64,000 bases of DNA, taken from assembly GCF_024345795.1 (NCBI RefSeq), contig NZ_JAGQBU010000008.1:41960-105959 (forward strand). The letters are read 5' to 3'. The notes below the pieces were generated by a model. That model was not told the DNA's origin. It did no database searches and saw only the letters and a program-made list of their open reading frames with translations. This DNA is from Synechococcus sp. J7-Johnson. Its GTDB lineage: Bacteria > Cyanobacteriota > Cyanobacteriia > PCC-6307 > Cyanobiaceae. Below, piece after piece: positions 51,003-64,000 of this stretch; position 1 is the first letter of the stretch, and each line of letters begins with the position of its first letter. The translations under genes and the position numbers were made by a program.

Positions 51003-53408
51003 TCAACCTCGGGCACCGCCTGAAACGGTGATCAGCGAGCCCTTGTCGGTGTTGCCACTGGAGCCGGTGACGCGGCTGACCGGTTGCACCACTTCGTCAT
51101 TGCGCTTGAGGGGGATGGTGGCCATTGCCGTCATCGGCCCGGTGCGGGTGGGGTTGCGGCGGCGGGCTGAGGCACCCTCGGTGCCGGTGACACGCTTACC
51201 CCGATCCCAGTCGTCACCGGTGATATTCAGACCGGCGGAAATACCTTCCCCTGTGACTCGGCTGGTGGGCCGCACGTCTTCATCAAGGCTGACTGGCGCA
51301 CTGGGAAGAGGCGCTGGAGCCTGGGGGCGGGGTGGCAGCACGGAGGTCTGACGCCGCATTGGGGGGAGCGGCTGGGGCTCGGGGCCGCGCTGGTCAAAAC
51401 GTGCCTGCTCGGTGCCGGTGACCTTGCCACCGGCTAGATCAAAAGGGCCGGTTATCCTTGCGCTGGTTTCGTAGCGGGTACCGGTGACGGCAGAGCCCCG
51501 CTCCCGCTGCTGATGGGCAGCCCTTGCTGGGGATTGCACGCTGAACTCCTGCCAGGGCTGGGGGTCCAGTGGTTGGGGGAAATCGGCTTCGTGACCCTGG
51601 GCGGCGCTGCAGGCTTCGTTGTACTGATCAACGCCGACGTACGGGGTGCCGGAGATGGTTTCACAGGCACCTTTGGAGGCCCCGGTCATCACCCCGCCGA
51701 TACCAGGTTGCAGGCCGCTCATGCGCGGTCCGGGGGTGCCGGCGCGAGCTGGAGTCCGCTGGCGGATGCCGCGCACGGCCGAGGAATCGCACCAGGCGCT
51801 GGCTTGCTCGAGACCGGCGTAGGGCGTGCCGGTGACGGCCTTACAGGTACCGGGCTCATCTCCGGTGACCTTGGATGAGCGGCCGGTGCTGGTGCCCGAG
51901 ACGATCAACTGCTTGTTGGTGAGGCTGAACCCGACCTTGGCAGCTTCGGGCTCAGGGCGAGCACCACAGAAATTCTGGTACTGCTGGCTGCCGATGTACT
52001 CATCGCCGGTGACACGGCGGCAGCTGCCAGGTTCGTCACCGGTGACCTTGTCACTGCGACCCACAAGAGTGCCGGTGATGCCGGTGCCCCTCAGGGTCTG
52101 GACGCTGGCCACCTTTGGCGGAGCCTGGCCAGGAGTGCTGATCGAATCAGAGCCCAAATACTGTGTGCCGGTGGGCTGGATACCGGCTCCGTGCTCATCA
52201 CCGGTGACCCGCTCAGAGCGTCCCACCATCACACCAGAGACTGGCCGCCCGGCCACGGTCTGGCTGAGACCCACCTTGCGGGGACTGACGGAGGTGGTGC
52301 CGCAGTAGGCCGCCGCCTGATTCGCCGAGATGTACTCGGTGCCGGTGACGGATTTACAGGTTCCGGGTTCATCTCCGGTGACCTTTTCGGAGCGACCCAC
52401 CTCATTGCCGGTGACCCGGTTGCCGTGGCTGGTGGCCGTGACGCGCACCTTGGCGGGTTGAAGGGGGGAGGGCTCGTTCTGACAGAAACTGCGGAAGATC
52501 TCAGCTCCCATGTATTCGGTCCCGGTGATGGGACGGCAGGTGCTGGCCTCGTTACCGGTCGTCTTCTCTGAACGGTTGGCCTGGGTGCCGGTGACCACCT
52601 GACCGCGGAGGGTTTCACTGGCGCTCACCTTCCAGCTTGCGTCCTGGGCACCTTCCAGCTTGTTGGGCCCGCGGCGGGGACCCGTGGGCCGGGTGACTCC
52701 TGTGCCGCGGCTGACAGCGCCCGCACCGTTCTTGCTCTTGAGATCGCGGATGCGGTGGGCCAGTTCCCGGCTGCTGATGTCGGGGTTCGACTGGCGCACA
52801 ATGGCTGCGGTGCCGCTGGAGCTGTTGGTTGAGGCCGACTTGCCGCGCTTGGAGAGAGCTTCCCGGCGCGCCATCACAATGGCGCGGCTGGGATTGAACT
52901 GGGCGGAGCGCTTCGAGGTAGGCCGGGTGCCGTTGCTGCGGCGATCGCTGAGAGAACTGGAGGGAGTGGAGCTCAGGGACAGAGCGGGCCGGCTGGCCGC
53001 TGGCGGCTGCGGGCTCACGGGCTCTGGATTTGGGGTTGAAACGGCGCGCAGAGAGCTGCCATCACGACTGCGATCCTTGCTTGTGTCGGCCCGCTTGCCG
53101 CGTTTGCTCAGGGCCTCTCGCCTTGCCAGGACCAGATCCCGGCTCGGATTACTTATAGCTGCGCGATTGACCGGGCGGGATGGGCTGATGGACCCATGAG
53201 CGGCGGTGCTGAACAACGGCTTGGAGGGCGCACTGACCTCGCGGCTGACGGCCGGTACCACCGGGGTGATCGAGCGGGTGGGGCGGGCCTCAGCGGCGCT
53301 GCGGGTGCGGTTGGCACTGTTGGAATACCGCTTCTCCGCCGTTTTCCCGGCTGTGGAGAGCGCCATCCGGCGCGCAAGGGCCGCTTCGCGACTGGATTGA
53401 GATGCCAT
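51003..53408 (-). CDS. csoS2: CsoS2, disordered scaffold of the alpha-carboxysome
   Basis: 801 residues from the ATG at 53408. N-region with four Rubisco-binding repeats, e.g. SREAALARRMALSTAGK, SRDLVLARREALSKRGKRA, SRAIVMARREALSKRGKSA and a weaker SSRELAHRIRDLKSKNG. Middle region with six repeats of the VTG...GRSxKVTGDExGTC...TGTxY type; the third has GAG where the others have a TC pair, so it lacks that cysteine. The C-region (ITGDDWDRGKRVTGTEG and the conserved tail) binds the shell. CsoS2 links Rubisco to the shell and sets carboxysome size. A strong hairpin precedes it at 53527. Confidence 0.95.
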   Translation of the reverse strand: MASQSSREAALARRMALSTAGKTAEKRYSNSANRTRSAAEARPTRSITPVVPAVSREVSAPSKPLFSTAAHGSISPSRPVNRAAISNPSRDLVLARREALSKRGKRADTSKDRSRDGSSLRAVSTPNPEPVSPQPPAASRPALSLSSTPSSSLSDRRSNGTRPTSKRSAQFNPSRAIVMARREALSKRGKSASTNSSSGTAAIVRQSNPDISSRELAHRIRDLKSKNGAGAVSRGTGVTRPTGPRRGPNKLEGAQDASWKVSASETLRGQVVTGTQANRSEKTTGNEASTCRPITGTEYMGAEIFRSFCQNEPSPLQPAKVRVTATSHGNRVTGNEVGRSEKVTGDEPGTCKSVTGTEYISANQAAAYCGTTSVSPRKVGLSQTVAGRPVSGVMVGRSERVTGDEHGAGIQPTGTQYLGSDSISTPGQAPPKVASVQTLRGTGITGTLVGRSDKVTGDEPGSCRRVTGDEYIGSQQYQNFCGARPEPEAAKVGFSLTNKQLIVSGTSTGRSSKVTGDEPGTCKAVTGTPYAGLEQASAWCDSSAVRGIRQRTPARAGTPGPRMSGLQPGIGGVMTGASKGACETISGTPYVGVDQYNEACSAAQGHEADFPQPLDPQPWQEFSVQSPARAAHQQRERGSAVTGTRYETSARITGPFDLAGGKVTGTEQARFDQRGPEPQPLPPMRRQTSVLPPRPQAPAPLPSAPVSLDEDVRPTSRVTGEGISAGLNITGDDWDRGKRVTGTEGASARRRNPTRTGPMTAMATIPLKRNDEVVQPVSRVTGSSGNTDKGSLITVSGGARG

Positions 53409-53526
53409 GTCCGCCCTGTGAAGAAACAACCTGGAAGGAGACAGCTGGAGAGAACTGGTGAAGGGAGGACCCAATGCCTGCCGTTCACAAGCCCCTCGCG
53501 AGCTGTCGGAAAAATGAATATTGAGG

Positions 53527-53561
53527 GCAGCAGGTTCCGGACATAGGCCGGGACCTGCTGC
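53527..53561 (-). terminator. Strong hairpin between cbbS and csoS2
   Basis: GCAGCAGGTTCCGG (53527-53540) pairs with CCGGGACCTGCTGC (53548-53561): 14 pairs with one G-T, 7-base loop, six bases after the cbbS stop. On the minus strand a weak T-run (ATTTTTCC) follows some 15 bases later. It suits a processing or attenuation site that keeps cbbLS mRNA more abundant than the distal shell genes. Confidence 0.65.
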
Positions 53562-53566
53562 AGTGA

Positions 53567-53908
53567 TCAGCGTGCTTCGAAGACCACGAAGCAGGACCCC
53601 TGACTCTGGGTGTAGGCGTCGTAGCCGACCAGACGGACGTGATGGTCGGGGTAGGCGCGGTGGCAGGCCTCGAGCTCACTGACGATCACGCCCAGATCCT
53701 TCTCACCGAAGAAGGGCAATTTCCAGTACGACCAATAGGTCGCCATCGAACGGCTGGGGTGAACGTGCTCGACAAGCGGGCTCCATCCCTGGGCAATGAT
53801 GTAAGCGATCTGGTCGTAGATCTCGTCCTGGGACATCGGCGGGAGGAAGCCGAAGGTCTCCAGGGTGGCGACTGTTTGGTAGTCACCCACGGTGCTCTTG
53901 AAGGGCAT
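53567..53908 (-). CDS. cbbS: Ribulose bisphosphate carboxylase small subunit, form IA
   Basis: 113 residues. FGFLPPMSQDEIYDQIAYIIAQGW, WSYWKLPFFGEKD and the ending VRLVGYDAYTQSQGSCFVVFEAR are classic for form IA small subunits of alpha-cyanobacteria and proteobacteria. Eight copies cap the large-subunit octamer. It follows cbbL by 92 bases with a hairpin in between, and is followed by a stronger hairpin before csoS2. AAGGA precedes the start. Confidence 0.97.
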   Translation of the reverse strand: MPFKSTVGDYQTVATLETFGFLPPMSQDEIYDQIAYIIAQGWSPLVEHVHPSRSMATYWSYWKLPFFGEKDLGVIVSELEACHRAYPDHHVRLVGYDAYTQSQGSCFVVFEAR

Positions 53909-53957
53909 GGGGATCCTTGTGGGGAATCAGGTGAATGCAGGCAAACCGGATGTGACC

Positions 53958-53984
53958 GCGGGGAGGGAGACACTCCTTCCCCGC
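53958..53984 (-). promoter_or_regulatory. Hairpin between cbbL and cbbS
   Basis: GCGGGGAGGG (53958-53967) and CCTTCCCCGC (53975-53984) pair over 10 positions (one G-T) with a 7-base loop, 17 bases after the cbbL stop. No T-run, so probably an mRNA-stabilising or processing hairpin rather than a terminator. Confidence 0.55.
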
Positions 53985-54000
53985 AGGCCAACAGCCCCGA

Positions 54001-55413
54001 TCAGTTGACGTCAAGTTTGTCGACGGTGTCGAACTCAAACTTGATTTCCTTCCAGGTCTCGAGCGCGATGGCGAGCTCGGGGCTGTGCTTCGCGGCTTCC
54101 ATGAGGATGTCGCGGCTTTCCTTCTCGATCTCACGTCCGGCGTTACGGGCCTTGACGCAGGCTTCGAGGGCCACGCGGTTGGCAGCGGCGCCAGCGGCGG
54201 AACCCCAGGGGTGACCGTGAGTACCACCACCGAACTGCAACACGGAGTCGTCACCGAAAATCGCCACCAGCGCAGGCATGTGCCAAACGTGGATGCCGCC
54301 GGAGGCCACAGCGAAGACGCCGGGCATCGAACCCCAATCCTGGTCGAAGAAGTTGCCGCGGCTGCGGTCTTCGGGAACGAAGGATTCACGCAGTTGGTCG
54401 ATGAAGCCGAGGGTGGTCTGACGATCACCTTCGAGCTTGCCCACCACCGTGCCTGTGTGCAGCTGGTCGCCACCGGAGAGGCGCAGGCACTTGGCCAGCA
54501 CCCGGAAGTGGATGCCGTGCTTGGGGTGACGGTCGATCACCGCGTGCATCGCACGGTGAATGTGCAGCAGCATGCCGTTCTTGCGGCACCACTTCGACAG
54601 ACCGGTGTTGGCCGTGAAGCCACCGGTGATGTAGTCGTGCATGATGATGGGCTGGCCCAGTTCTTTGGCGAACTCGGCACGCTCATACATCTCCTCGGGA
54701 GTGGCGGCGGTGCAGTTGAGGTAGTGCCCCTTCTTCTCGCCGGTTTCTTCCTGGGCCAGCTGTACGGCTTCGGCCACGAACTCGAAGCGGTTCTGCCAGC
54801 GCTGGAAGGGCTGGGAGTTGATGTTTTCGTCGTCCTTGGTGAAATCGAGACCACCGCGGAGGCATTCGTACACCACCCGGCCGTAGTTCTTGCCGGAGAG
54901 GCCGAGCTTCGGCTTGATCGTGCAACCCAGAAGCGGACGGCCGTACTTGTTCATCCGGTCGCGCTCGACGCAGATTCCGTTCGGCGGGCCGGGGCAGGTC
55001 TTGATGAAGGCCATCGGGAAGCGGATGTCTTCCAGACGGAGGTGGCGCAGGGCCTTGAAGCCGAACACGTTGCCCACCAGGGAGGTGAGCACGTTGGTGA
55101 TCGAGCCTTCCTCGAACAGATCGAGGGGGTAGGCGATGAAGGCGTAGAACGACTCCTTGTCACCGGGAACGTCTTCGATTCGATAGCAACGGCCTTTGTA
55201 GAAGTCGAGGTCGGTGAGGAGCTCGGACCACACGGTGGACCAGGTGCCGGTCGAGGATTCGGCGGCCACGGCAGCGGCCACTTCTTCCTTGGGAACGCCT
55301 TCCTGACCAGTGACCTTGAAACAGGCCAGCAGGTCAGTGTCCAGGGGAATGTAGTCGGGAGTCCAGTACGTGTCCCTGTACTCCTTGACCCCAGCGTCGT
55401 ACTTCTTGCTCAT
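54001..55413 (-). CDS. cbbL: Ribulose bisphosphate carboxylase large subunit, form IA
   Basis: 470 residues. Active-site motifs intact: [17 protein letters not shown] (catalytic lysine), [20 protein letters not shown] (carbamylated lysine and metal ligands), [41 protein letters not shown] (read in parts) and GGTHGHPWG. The sequence class is form IA, the alpha-carboxysome type. It fixes CO2 inside the carboxysome. The start has an ideal AAGGAG site. It follows csoS1A by 70 bases. A 477-codon open frame on the opposite strand is a shadow of its codon bias. Confidence 0.98.
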   Translation of the reverse strand: MSKKYDAGVKEYRDTYWTPDYIPLDTDLLACFKVTGQEGVPKEEVAAAVAAESSTGTWSTVWSELLTDLDFYKGRCYRIEDVPGDKESFYAFIAYPLDLFEEGSITNVLTSLVGNVFGFKALRHLRLEDIRFPMAFIKTCPGPPNGICVERDRMNKYGRPLLGCTIKPKLGLSGKNYGRVVYECLRGGLDFTKDDENINSQPFQRWQNRFEFVAEAVQLAQEETGEKKGHYLNCTAATPEEMYERAEFAKELGQPIIMHDYITGGFTANTGLSKWCRKNGMLLHIHRAMHAVIDRHPKHGIHFRVLAKCLRLSGGDQLHTGTVVGKLEGDRQTTLGFIDQLRESFVPEDRSRGNFFDQDWGSMPGVFAVASGGIHVWHMPALVAIFGDDSVLQFGGGTHGHPWGSAAGAAANRVALEACVKARNAGREIEKESRDILMEAAKHSPELAIALETWKEIKFEFDTVDKLDVN

Positions 55414-55483
55414 GGGGAAAATCTCCTTGTTGGTCGGGTGGGAAAGATGAGAGTGCTGCGCTCCATCAGGGGCGCGTCAGACC

Positions 55484-55795
55484 TCAGTCCTTGGAACCCA
55501 GACCGAAGTTGCTGTTAAGGGCCGGCTCGACTTCACGGTGGGGGCGGGCGATGATGTGGGCAGCCACCAGGCCGTCACCCACGCGCTCACAGGCATCGGC
55601 ACCGGCACGCACAGCCGCATTAACGGCCCCGGTCTCGCCGCGGACCAGAACGGTCACGTAGCCGCCACCCACGAACTCACGGCCGATCAGACGCACTTCG
55701 GCGGCCTTGGTCATGGCGTCGGCCGCTTCGATTGCCGGCACGAGGCCGCGCGTCTCGATCATGCCGAGGGCGATGCCCATGGTTTCATTCGCCAT
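55484..55795 (-). CDS. csoS1A: CsoS1A, major hexameric shell protein (BMC-H)
   Basis: 103 residues. MGIALGMIETRGLVPAIEAAD, REFVGGGYVTVLVRGETGAVNAA and GLVAAHIIARPHREVEPAL are a canonical BMC-H domain with the central-pore GGGY-type loop. It builds the facets of the shell. It is the first gene of the series and has GGAG 9 bases upstream. The C-terminal domain of CsoS1E is nearly identical at the protein level and roughly four-fifths identical at the DNA level, so the two arose by duplication. No csoS1D gene is adjacent. Confidence 0.95.
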   Translation of the reverse strand: MANETMGIALGMIETRGLVPAIEAADAMTKAAEVRLIGREFVGGGYVTVLVRGETGAVNAAVRAGADACERVGDGLVAAHIIARPHREVEPALNSNFGLGSKD

Positions 55796-55967
55796 TGCCT
55801 ACTCCGGAAAAGGGGGGGAGGTTCGCTTAGGACCATGCTCCGCGGCATACCCCCCCGTCAAGCGATTCGGGTGCTTTGAACGATCACGGTGCCTGGGGCG
55901 GTTGATAAGCCCTGCTCATGCTCGGCTGCTGGCCATTAAGACGTGTAACGAGGCGCCGCCTGCGGCC

Positions 55968-56009
55968 TGTCAAGTATTGGATTTGTCTCTGATCCCGAAG
56001 ACTTGTCAA
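55968..56009 (-). promoter_or_regulatory. Candidate promoter region for the carboxysome series
   Basis: Two TTGACA boxes face csoS1A (complement of 55968-55973 and 56004-56009). Neither has a good -10 box at 17 bases, so the exact start is uncertain; long leaders of 150-200 bases would result. The divergent chlN promoter must share this 250-base gap. Confidence 0.35.
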
Positions 56010-56041
56010 CAGCCGACGTTTTCCGCGGCCAGGGTGGCTAG

Positions 56042-58917
<2,876 letters not shown>

Positions 58918-59050
58918 AAGCAGGGATCGGTGATCGCTGAAGCCAGTCCAATCTCCCCACGAATCAGGCAGCCTGGCCGTCGTCCGACGAGCTAGGTCTT
59001 TATACCCATGCCAACCGGCGTAATCCTGGGCTGGCCAAGTGGTTGTCCAG

Positions 59051-59082
59051 ACCCAAGCCGCGGGGATTCTCGCGGCTTGGGT
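59051..59082. terminator. Perfect 12-base-stem hairpin between chlB and chlL
   Basis: ACCCAAGCCGCG (59051-59062), loop GGGATTCT, CGCGGCTTGGGT (59071-59082). No T-run follows on the + strand, so it may be an attenuator, a processing site or a protein-binding palindrome rather than a simple terminator. Confidence 0.55.
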
Positions 59083-59163
59083 GAGCATTCCAAGATCCTG
59101 ATCGTCTTGATGTTTCGGTTTGAGCCAGACCCGGCATCTGCCTACCCGGCTGCACTTTGATAA

Positions 59164-60126
<963 letters not shown>

Positions 60127-60151
60127 TCCTCAGAAGACGCCTGATCCTGGG

Positions 60152-61039
60152 TCAGATTTCGGCGGCAGCTCGCTCCACCAGCCGTCGTGCAACGGCCTGC
60201 ACGCCGGTGTGGGCGTAGGTGTCGGTGAAGGCATCCAGAAAGGCGGCCAGCTGATCCATCCGCCCCTGCCATGGGCCGAGCGTGGATTCAAGCGCCTGGA
60301 CGGCCCTCTGGCCGGTGAGACCCAGCTGACTGACGAATCCGCCGGCCCATCCGAGCCACTGGTCGACACCGCGGCGCAGAAAATTCATGTGCTCCGAGTC
60401 GCTGCGGCCTGGAATCAGCGCGGCCATCCGTCCGTAGGCCGGCAACTTGCGCAGATCGCCGCTGCCGGCTGCACCAAGCAGCCCATCGAGACGGGAGAGG
60501 GCCTGATCCCCGAGCGGCAGCAGCCCGTCGAAGCAGACCAGGGCCGCCATCCGCACCCTGGCTTCGCCGGCGTAGTCCGCCAGGGCGGCGCCGAAGTCGG
60601 CGAAGCTGTCGCCAGGGAGTCCGTTCACCTGGGTGAAGGCCAGCAGCTCGGCCCCCACCTTCAGGCTCAGATCCACCGCCTGGAGGGTGTCACCAGGTGG
60701 GGTGACGCTGGCTATCCGCTTGAGCAGCGGCACTCCTGCTGTGACGTTGGCCAGCACCCGCAGCCCGCCGGTGGCATGCTGGGAGCGATTCACGGCGTCG
60801 TAGAGGCTCAGGGCCCGCTCGTAACCCTCATGACGGGCGCGGCTGAGCTGATCGGCGCGAGCCCGCACCTGGCGCACCAGTTCGGGATCATCGCTGCCGA
60901 TCACCTCGCGGATCAGCGTGTCAGCGCTGGTGAGGTTGCTCCAGCCGCCGGGCACGAGGGTGCTGATGCCCTTGAGGGACAGCACGGTGAGATCACGGCG
61001 GGGAAGGCGCTCGAGGCGCTCGAGGACGGTGCGGCTCAT
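60152..61039 (-). CDS. Hypothetical protein, 295 residues
   Basis: Almost entirely helical (ERLERLPRRDLTVLSLKGIS, LVRQVRARADQLSRARHEGYERALSLYDA, VQAVARRLVERAAAEI). No membrane segment and no named domain recognised; it resembles cyanobacterial conserved proteins. Its start overlaps the stop of the upstream membrane-anchored protein by four bases, so the two should be co-expressed. Lying between chlL and por, it could have a role in chlorophyll or photosystem biogenesis, but that is guilt by association. Confidence 0.7.
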   Translation of the reverse strand: MSRTVLERLERLPRRDLTVLSLKGISTLVPGGWSNLTSADTLIREVIGSDDPELVRQVRARADQLSRARHEGYERALSLYDAVNRSQHATGGLRVLANVTAGVPLLKRIASVTPPGDTLQAVDLSLKVGAELLAFTQVNGLPGDSFADFGAALADYAGEARVRMAALVCFDGLLPLGDQALSRLDGLLGAAGSGDLRKLPAYGRMAALIPGRSDSEHMNFLRRGVDQWLGWAGGFVSQLGLTGQRAVQALESTLGPWQGRMDQLAAFLDAFTDTYAHTGVQAVARRLVERAAAEI

Positions 61040-61644
61040 GAGGCGGGCTGGGGAGCGGCGGACTTGAGTTCGAGCTGAGGCAGTTGTTCACCGCTGGCGG
61101 GGGGCAGGCGGCGGGGCTCAGCGGCCTTGGCGAGCCGCCCGCGGGACGCGGCGGCGGGCTGAAGTGCCGCCAGGGCCTGGAGATCAAAAGCGCCCAGCAA
61201 CTCATGCCGGCGCTCAGGTTCTAGCCCTGATCCCTGCCCGATCACTTTGACCTGGAAGCGGTCGGCCACAAGAAGGGCGCTGGCCTGGGCCCCCTGATCC
61301 ACCAGAGGCCACCCCTTCAGCCGGGTCTGGACGGCTGCGAACTTGGTGCGGGCCTCCGGTGCCGTGACTGTGTCGGAGATGGCCAGCAAGGCCGTCACCT
61401 GACCGTCGTGCTTGAGCTTGGCTTCACTGAACCCCCGCTTCTCCTGAGTGAAGACGACCGACTCTCCGGCCGCTGCACTGGGGAACAGCGCATTGAACTC
61501 CGTGCCGTTGACCACCTCACGGGTGGATATCTCGGCAACGGTGCCCCCTGGCAGCCAGGTGGAGAATGGCAGGAGCAGGATCGCCCCACCAATCAGTGTC
61601 ACAGCAATGGTGATCCCGATCACCCAGCGCAGAAGGCGCGACAT
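61036..61644 (-). CDS. Membrane-anchored hypothetical protein, 202 residues
   Basis: A single N-terminal membrane segment (LLRWVIGITIAVTLIGGAILLLPF) is followed by an alpha/beta domain (FSEAKLKHDGQVTALLAISDTV, RTKFAAVQTRLKGWPLVD, SALLVADRFQVKVIGQG) and a disordered Pro/Ala/Lys-rich tail of ~50 residues. No family recognised. With no cleavage site visible, the soluble part would be anchored on the far side of the membrane. It overlaps the 295-residue gene by four bases. Confidence 0.7.
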   Translation of the reverse strand: MSRLLRWVIGITIAVTLIGGAILLLPFSTWLPGGTVAEISTREVVNGTEFNALFPSAAAGESVVFTQEKRGFSEAKLKHDGQVTALLAISDTVTAPEARTKFAAVQTRLKGWPLVDQGAQASALLVADRFQVKVIGQGSGLEPERRHELLGAFDLQALAALQPAAASRGRLAKAAEPRRLPPASGEQLPQLELKSAAPQPAS

Positions 61645-61701
61645 GCGATCTCCTTCAATCCTCTGAATCAGCCCATCACTAGCAAGGCTGGAGCGCAGGA
61701 C

Positions 61702-62748
<1,047 letters not shown>

Positions 62749-62980
62749 TCAACCTACGGACAAGGCCAGCTGCCAGCGCCGAGTGCGAGGCGAAGTTCAA
62801 CACAAGGTCACGTTCAACCCAGGAAGCCACGATGCCCCCTATCGTGATGCTGGATGCCGAACCTGAAGTTGCTTGCAGTCTGGTTGCCTCAAGCCATGGG
62901 GTATCAAGACATGCAGTTTGAACAGACGCGCAACTAGAAGCGGCGCAATTTGCTGCTGGGCTGCTTTTGGTCGCTCTAGC

Positions 62981-63700
62981 TCAGCCGAACATAACTGGAC
63001 TTGATTGCCCATAATCCTCCGCGACCCTCAAGATCCGCTCCGGGCAGGGTTTACAGCAGCAGACCGAATTAGCGATCCGCTCGGTCATATCCACCATTTC
63101 AAAACGTCTATTGAAGCGAAAGCAGAAGCCGCCCAGGTAGCGCATGGCGTACTTGTCAAAGTTGAAGGCATGGAAGGTGCCGCTGAAGCTGTTTTTCAAG
63201 TTGCCAAGCAGGATGTTGATCCAGCGGAAATCAAGCAGGTCATTGGGATGACGCCCGCCGTTGACACCAGCCTCATGGCTGCACCCTGCCTTGACCACTG
63301 AGCGGAAGCAAGACAGGCCATCAGAGAGCACTGCGCAGCTGGCTGCCAGGTGCTTGCTGGCCCATGTCGCAATCGCCGCTGAGCCGAAGGTCTGCACTGG
63401 TGAAATCATGGCGTGGATGGGATGGCCGGCCTCATTCAGCGAGATGGCGGCGACGATCGGCACCTTGTTCTCCGATCCACGACCTGCCTTGCCGCCAGGG
63501 CGTTCTCCGCCGAGGTAGCCATCATCCATCTGGATCTTTCCCCGCAGCACATACCGCTACCGGGGCAATGGAGCTGGGGCGATGGCCACGGGAAGACCGA
63601 CCTTTGGAGCGCCAGCTTGGTCGCCAGCAGCGGTGCCGAGCACCCGGGATGAAAAACCAGCCCGAGGGCTTGACATCCATTAGGAACCCAGGGGGCGGGA
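62981..63700 (-). pseudogene. Remnant of IS1595-family transposase
   Basis: The 3' part is well preserved: RYVLRGKIQMDDGYLGGE (first catalytic Asp), GSENKVPIVAAISL, LLDFRWINILLGNLKNSFSGTFHAF and RYLGGFCFRFNRRFEM are hallmarks of ISXO2/IS1595-type DDE transposases. Just before this region the frame has a stop, and the upstream zinc-ribbon and helix-turn-helix part survives only as scraps in other frames (a TKLAL-like piece near 63615). About 50 codons are missing. Terminal repeats were not found. It cannot encode a working enzyme. Confidence 0.75.
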
Positions 63701-63895
63701 CGTCTCTCCTGGAACCTCGATCCTGCTGAGCCCTTGACGACAGGCTGATCACCGCTTGGATCTCAGGCAGAGATTGCTTGAGATGAGCAGCGCTCCGGCC
63801 GGGATTTCAGAAGCCGACTGGCTCGCCACTCCATCCAGTGTCAGGGATGGCCGCGGCGGGATCAGTGGACTCCCCAGGGCTGCCTAAAAGTGTGA

Positions 63896-64000
63896 TCAAG
63901 CCGTGCCTGGGGCCAGGCTGCCCTCTCCCAGCGCCAGCATCCGGCTGATGTCATGGGCCACCTCCTGCTGGCCGGCATGGATCGATCGAAAACCGCTCCG
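63896..64000 (-). CDS. 3' end of an unidentified gene (cut by window edge)
   Basis: 34 codons and a TGA remain: the end reads RSGFRSIHAGQQEVAHDISRM then LALGEGSLAPGTA. The frame is open to the edge and the helical, balanced composition looks like real protein. Not enough is visible to name it. Confidence 0.4.
   Translation of the reverse strand, partial: RSGFRSIHAGQQEVAHDISRMLALGEGSLAPGTA

Noticed and set aside
51003..53408. CRISPR-like or tandem DNA repeat pattern
   Set aside because: The periodicity is the protein repeat of CsoS2; units are not identical at DNA level and there are no spacers.
54085..55518. A 477-codon frame antisense to cbbL
   Set aside because: High third-position GC keeps the opposite frame open; cbbL is unambiguous and the antisense product has no recognisable domain.

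Overview
The window is a GC-rich stretch of a cyanobacterial chromosome. A form IA Rubisco and alpha-carboxysome operon, linked NDH-1 CO2-uptake genes, CbbX, both protochlorophyllide reductases (ChlLNB and Por) and scattered HIP1 sites (GCGATCGC, e.g. 30772, 44322, 46671, 52941, 58240) point to an alpha-cyanobacterium of the Synechococcus/Cyanobium group. NdhD4/NdhF4/ChpX-type genes and CsoS1E fit a coastal, euryhaline or freshwater strain better than an open-ocean one; this is inference from family knowledge.

Layout. (1) 1-26684 is an accessory region ending at the 3' end of tRNA-Pro(TGG). It holds a type III restriction-modification pair (Mod cut by the window edge), an ArdC-like antirestriction protein, four type II toxin-antitoxin pairs between 7.3 and 11.9 kb, a C39-peptidase plus two-helix membrane protein that look like a lysis pair, and a + strand block (12350-20803) with a phage major capsid protein, a decoration-like protein and host-recognition/fibre proteins including two collagen-like ones. 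No terminase, portal, tape measure or integrase is present. An unnamed two-gene module with a degenerate nucleotidyltransferase fold and phage-type recombination genes (RAD52-like, Gp157-like, SLOG) follow. (2) 26827-41883 is ordinary core sequence: sbcCD, ridA, an ABC ATPase, gloB, hisG, an ABC exporter, a hydrolase, a GNAT enzyme, two TIGR04282/TIGR04283 genes, a lipoprotein HtrA and dnaA. (3) 41893-55795 is one long minus-strand series, read csoS1A-cbbL-cbbS-csoS2-csoSCA-csoS4A-csoS4B-csoS1E-ferritin-like-ndhF4-ndhD4-chpX-acRAF-cbbX: carboxysome shell and cargo, Rubisco assembly and reactivation, and a CO2-to-bicarbonate pump. (4) 56069-62724 holds chlNBL, two unknown proteins and por. (5) 62981-64000 has a decayed IS1595-type transposase and the 3' end of an unknown gene.

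The least expected signals are in the accessory region. A motif TGGCAATRG sits 33-43 bases before five start codons, on both strands, tying the gene upstream of ardC, the peptidase, the capsid and both collagen-like fibres into one putative regulon. A family of four large palindromes shares a core (CAAGGG, inner hairpin, GCCCTTG) with arms that differ in sequence but stay self-complementary; three of them end 27-42 bases before a minus-strand start codon. Strong hairpins also separate cbbL/cbbS and cbbS/csoS2. All calls are by reading alone; no database search was run.
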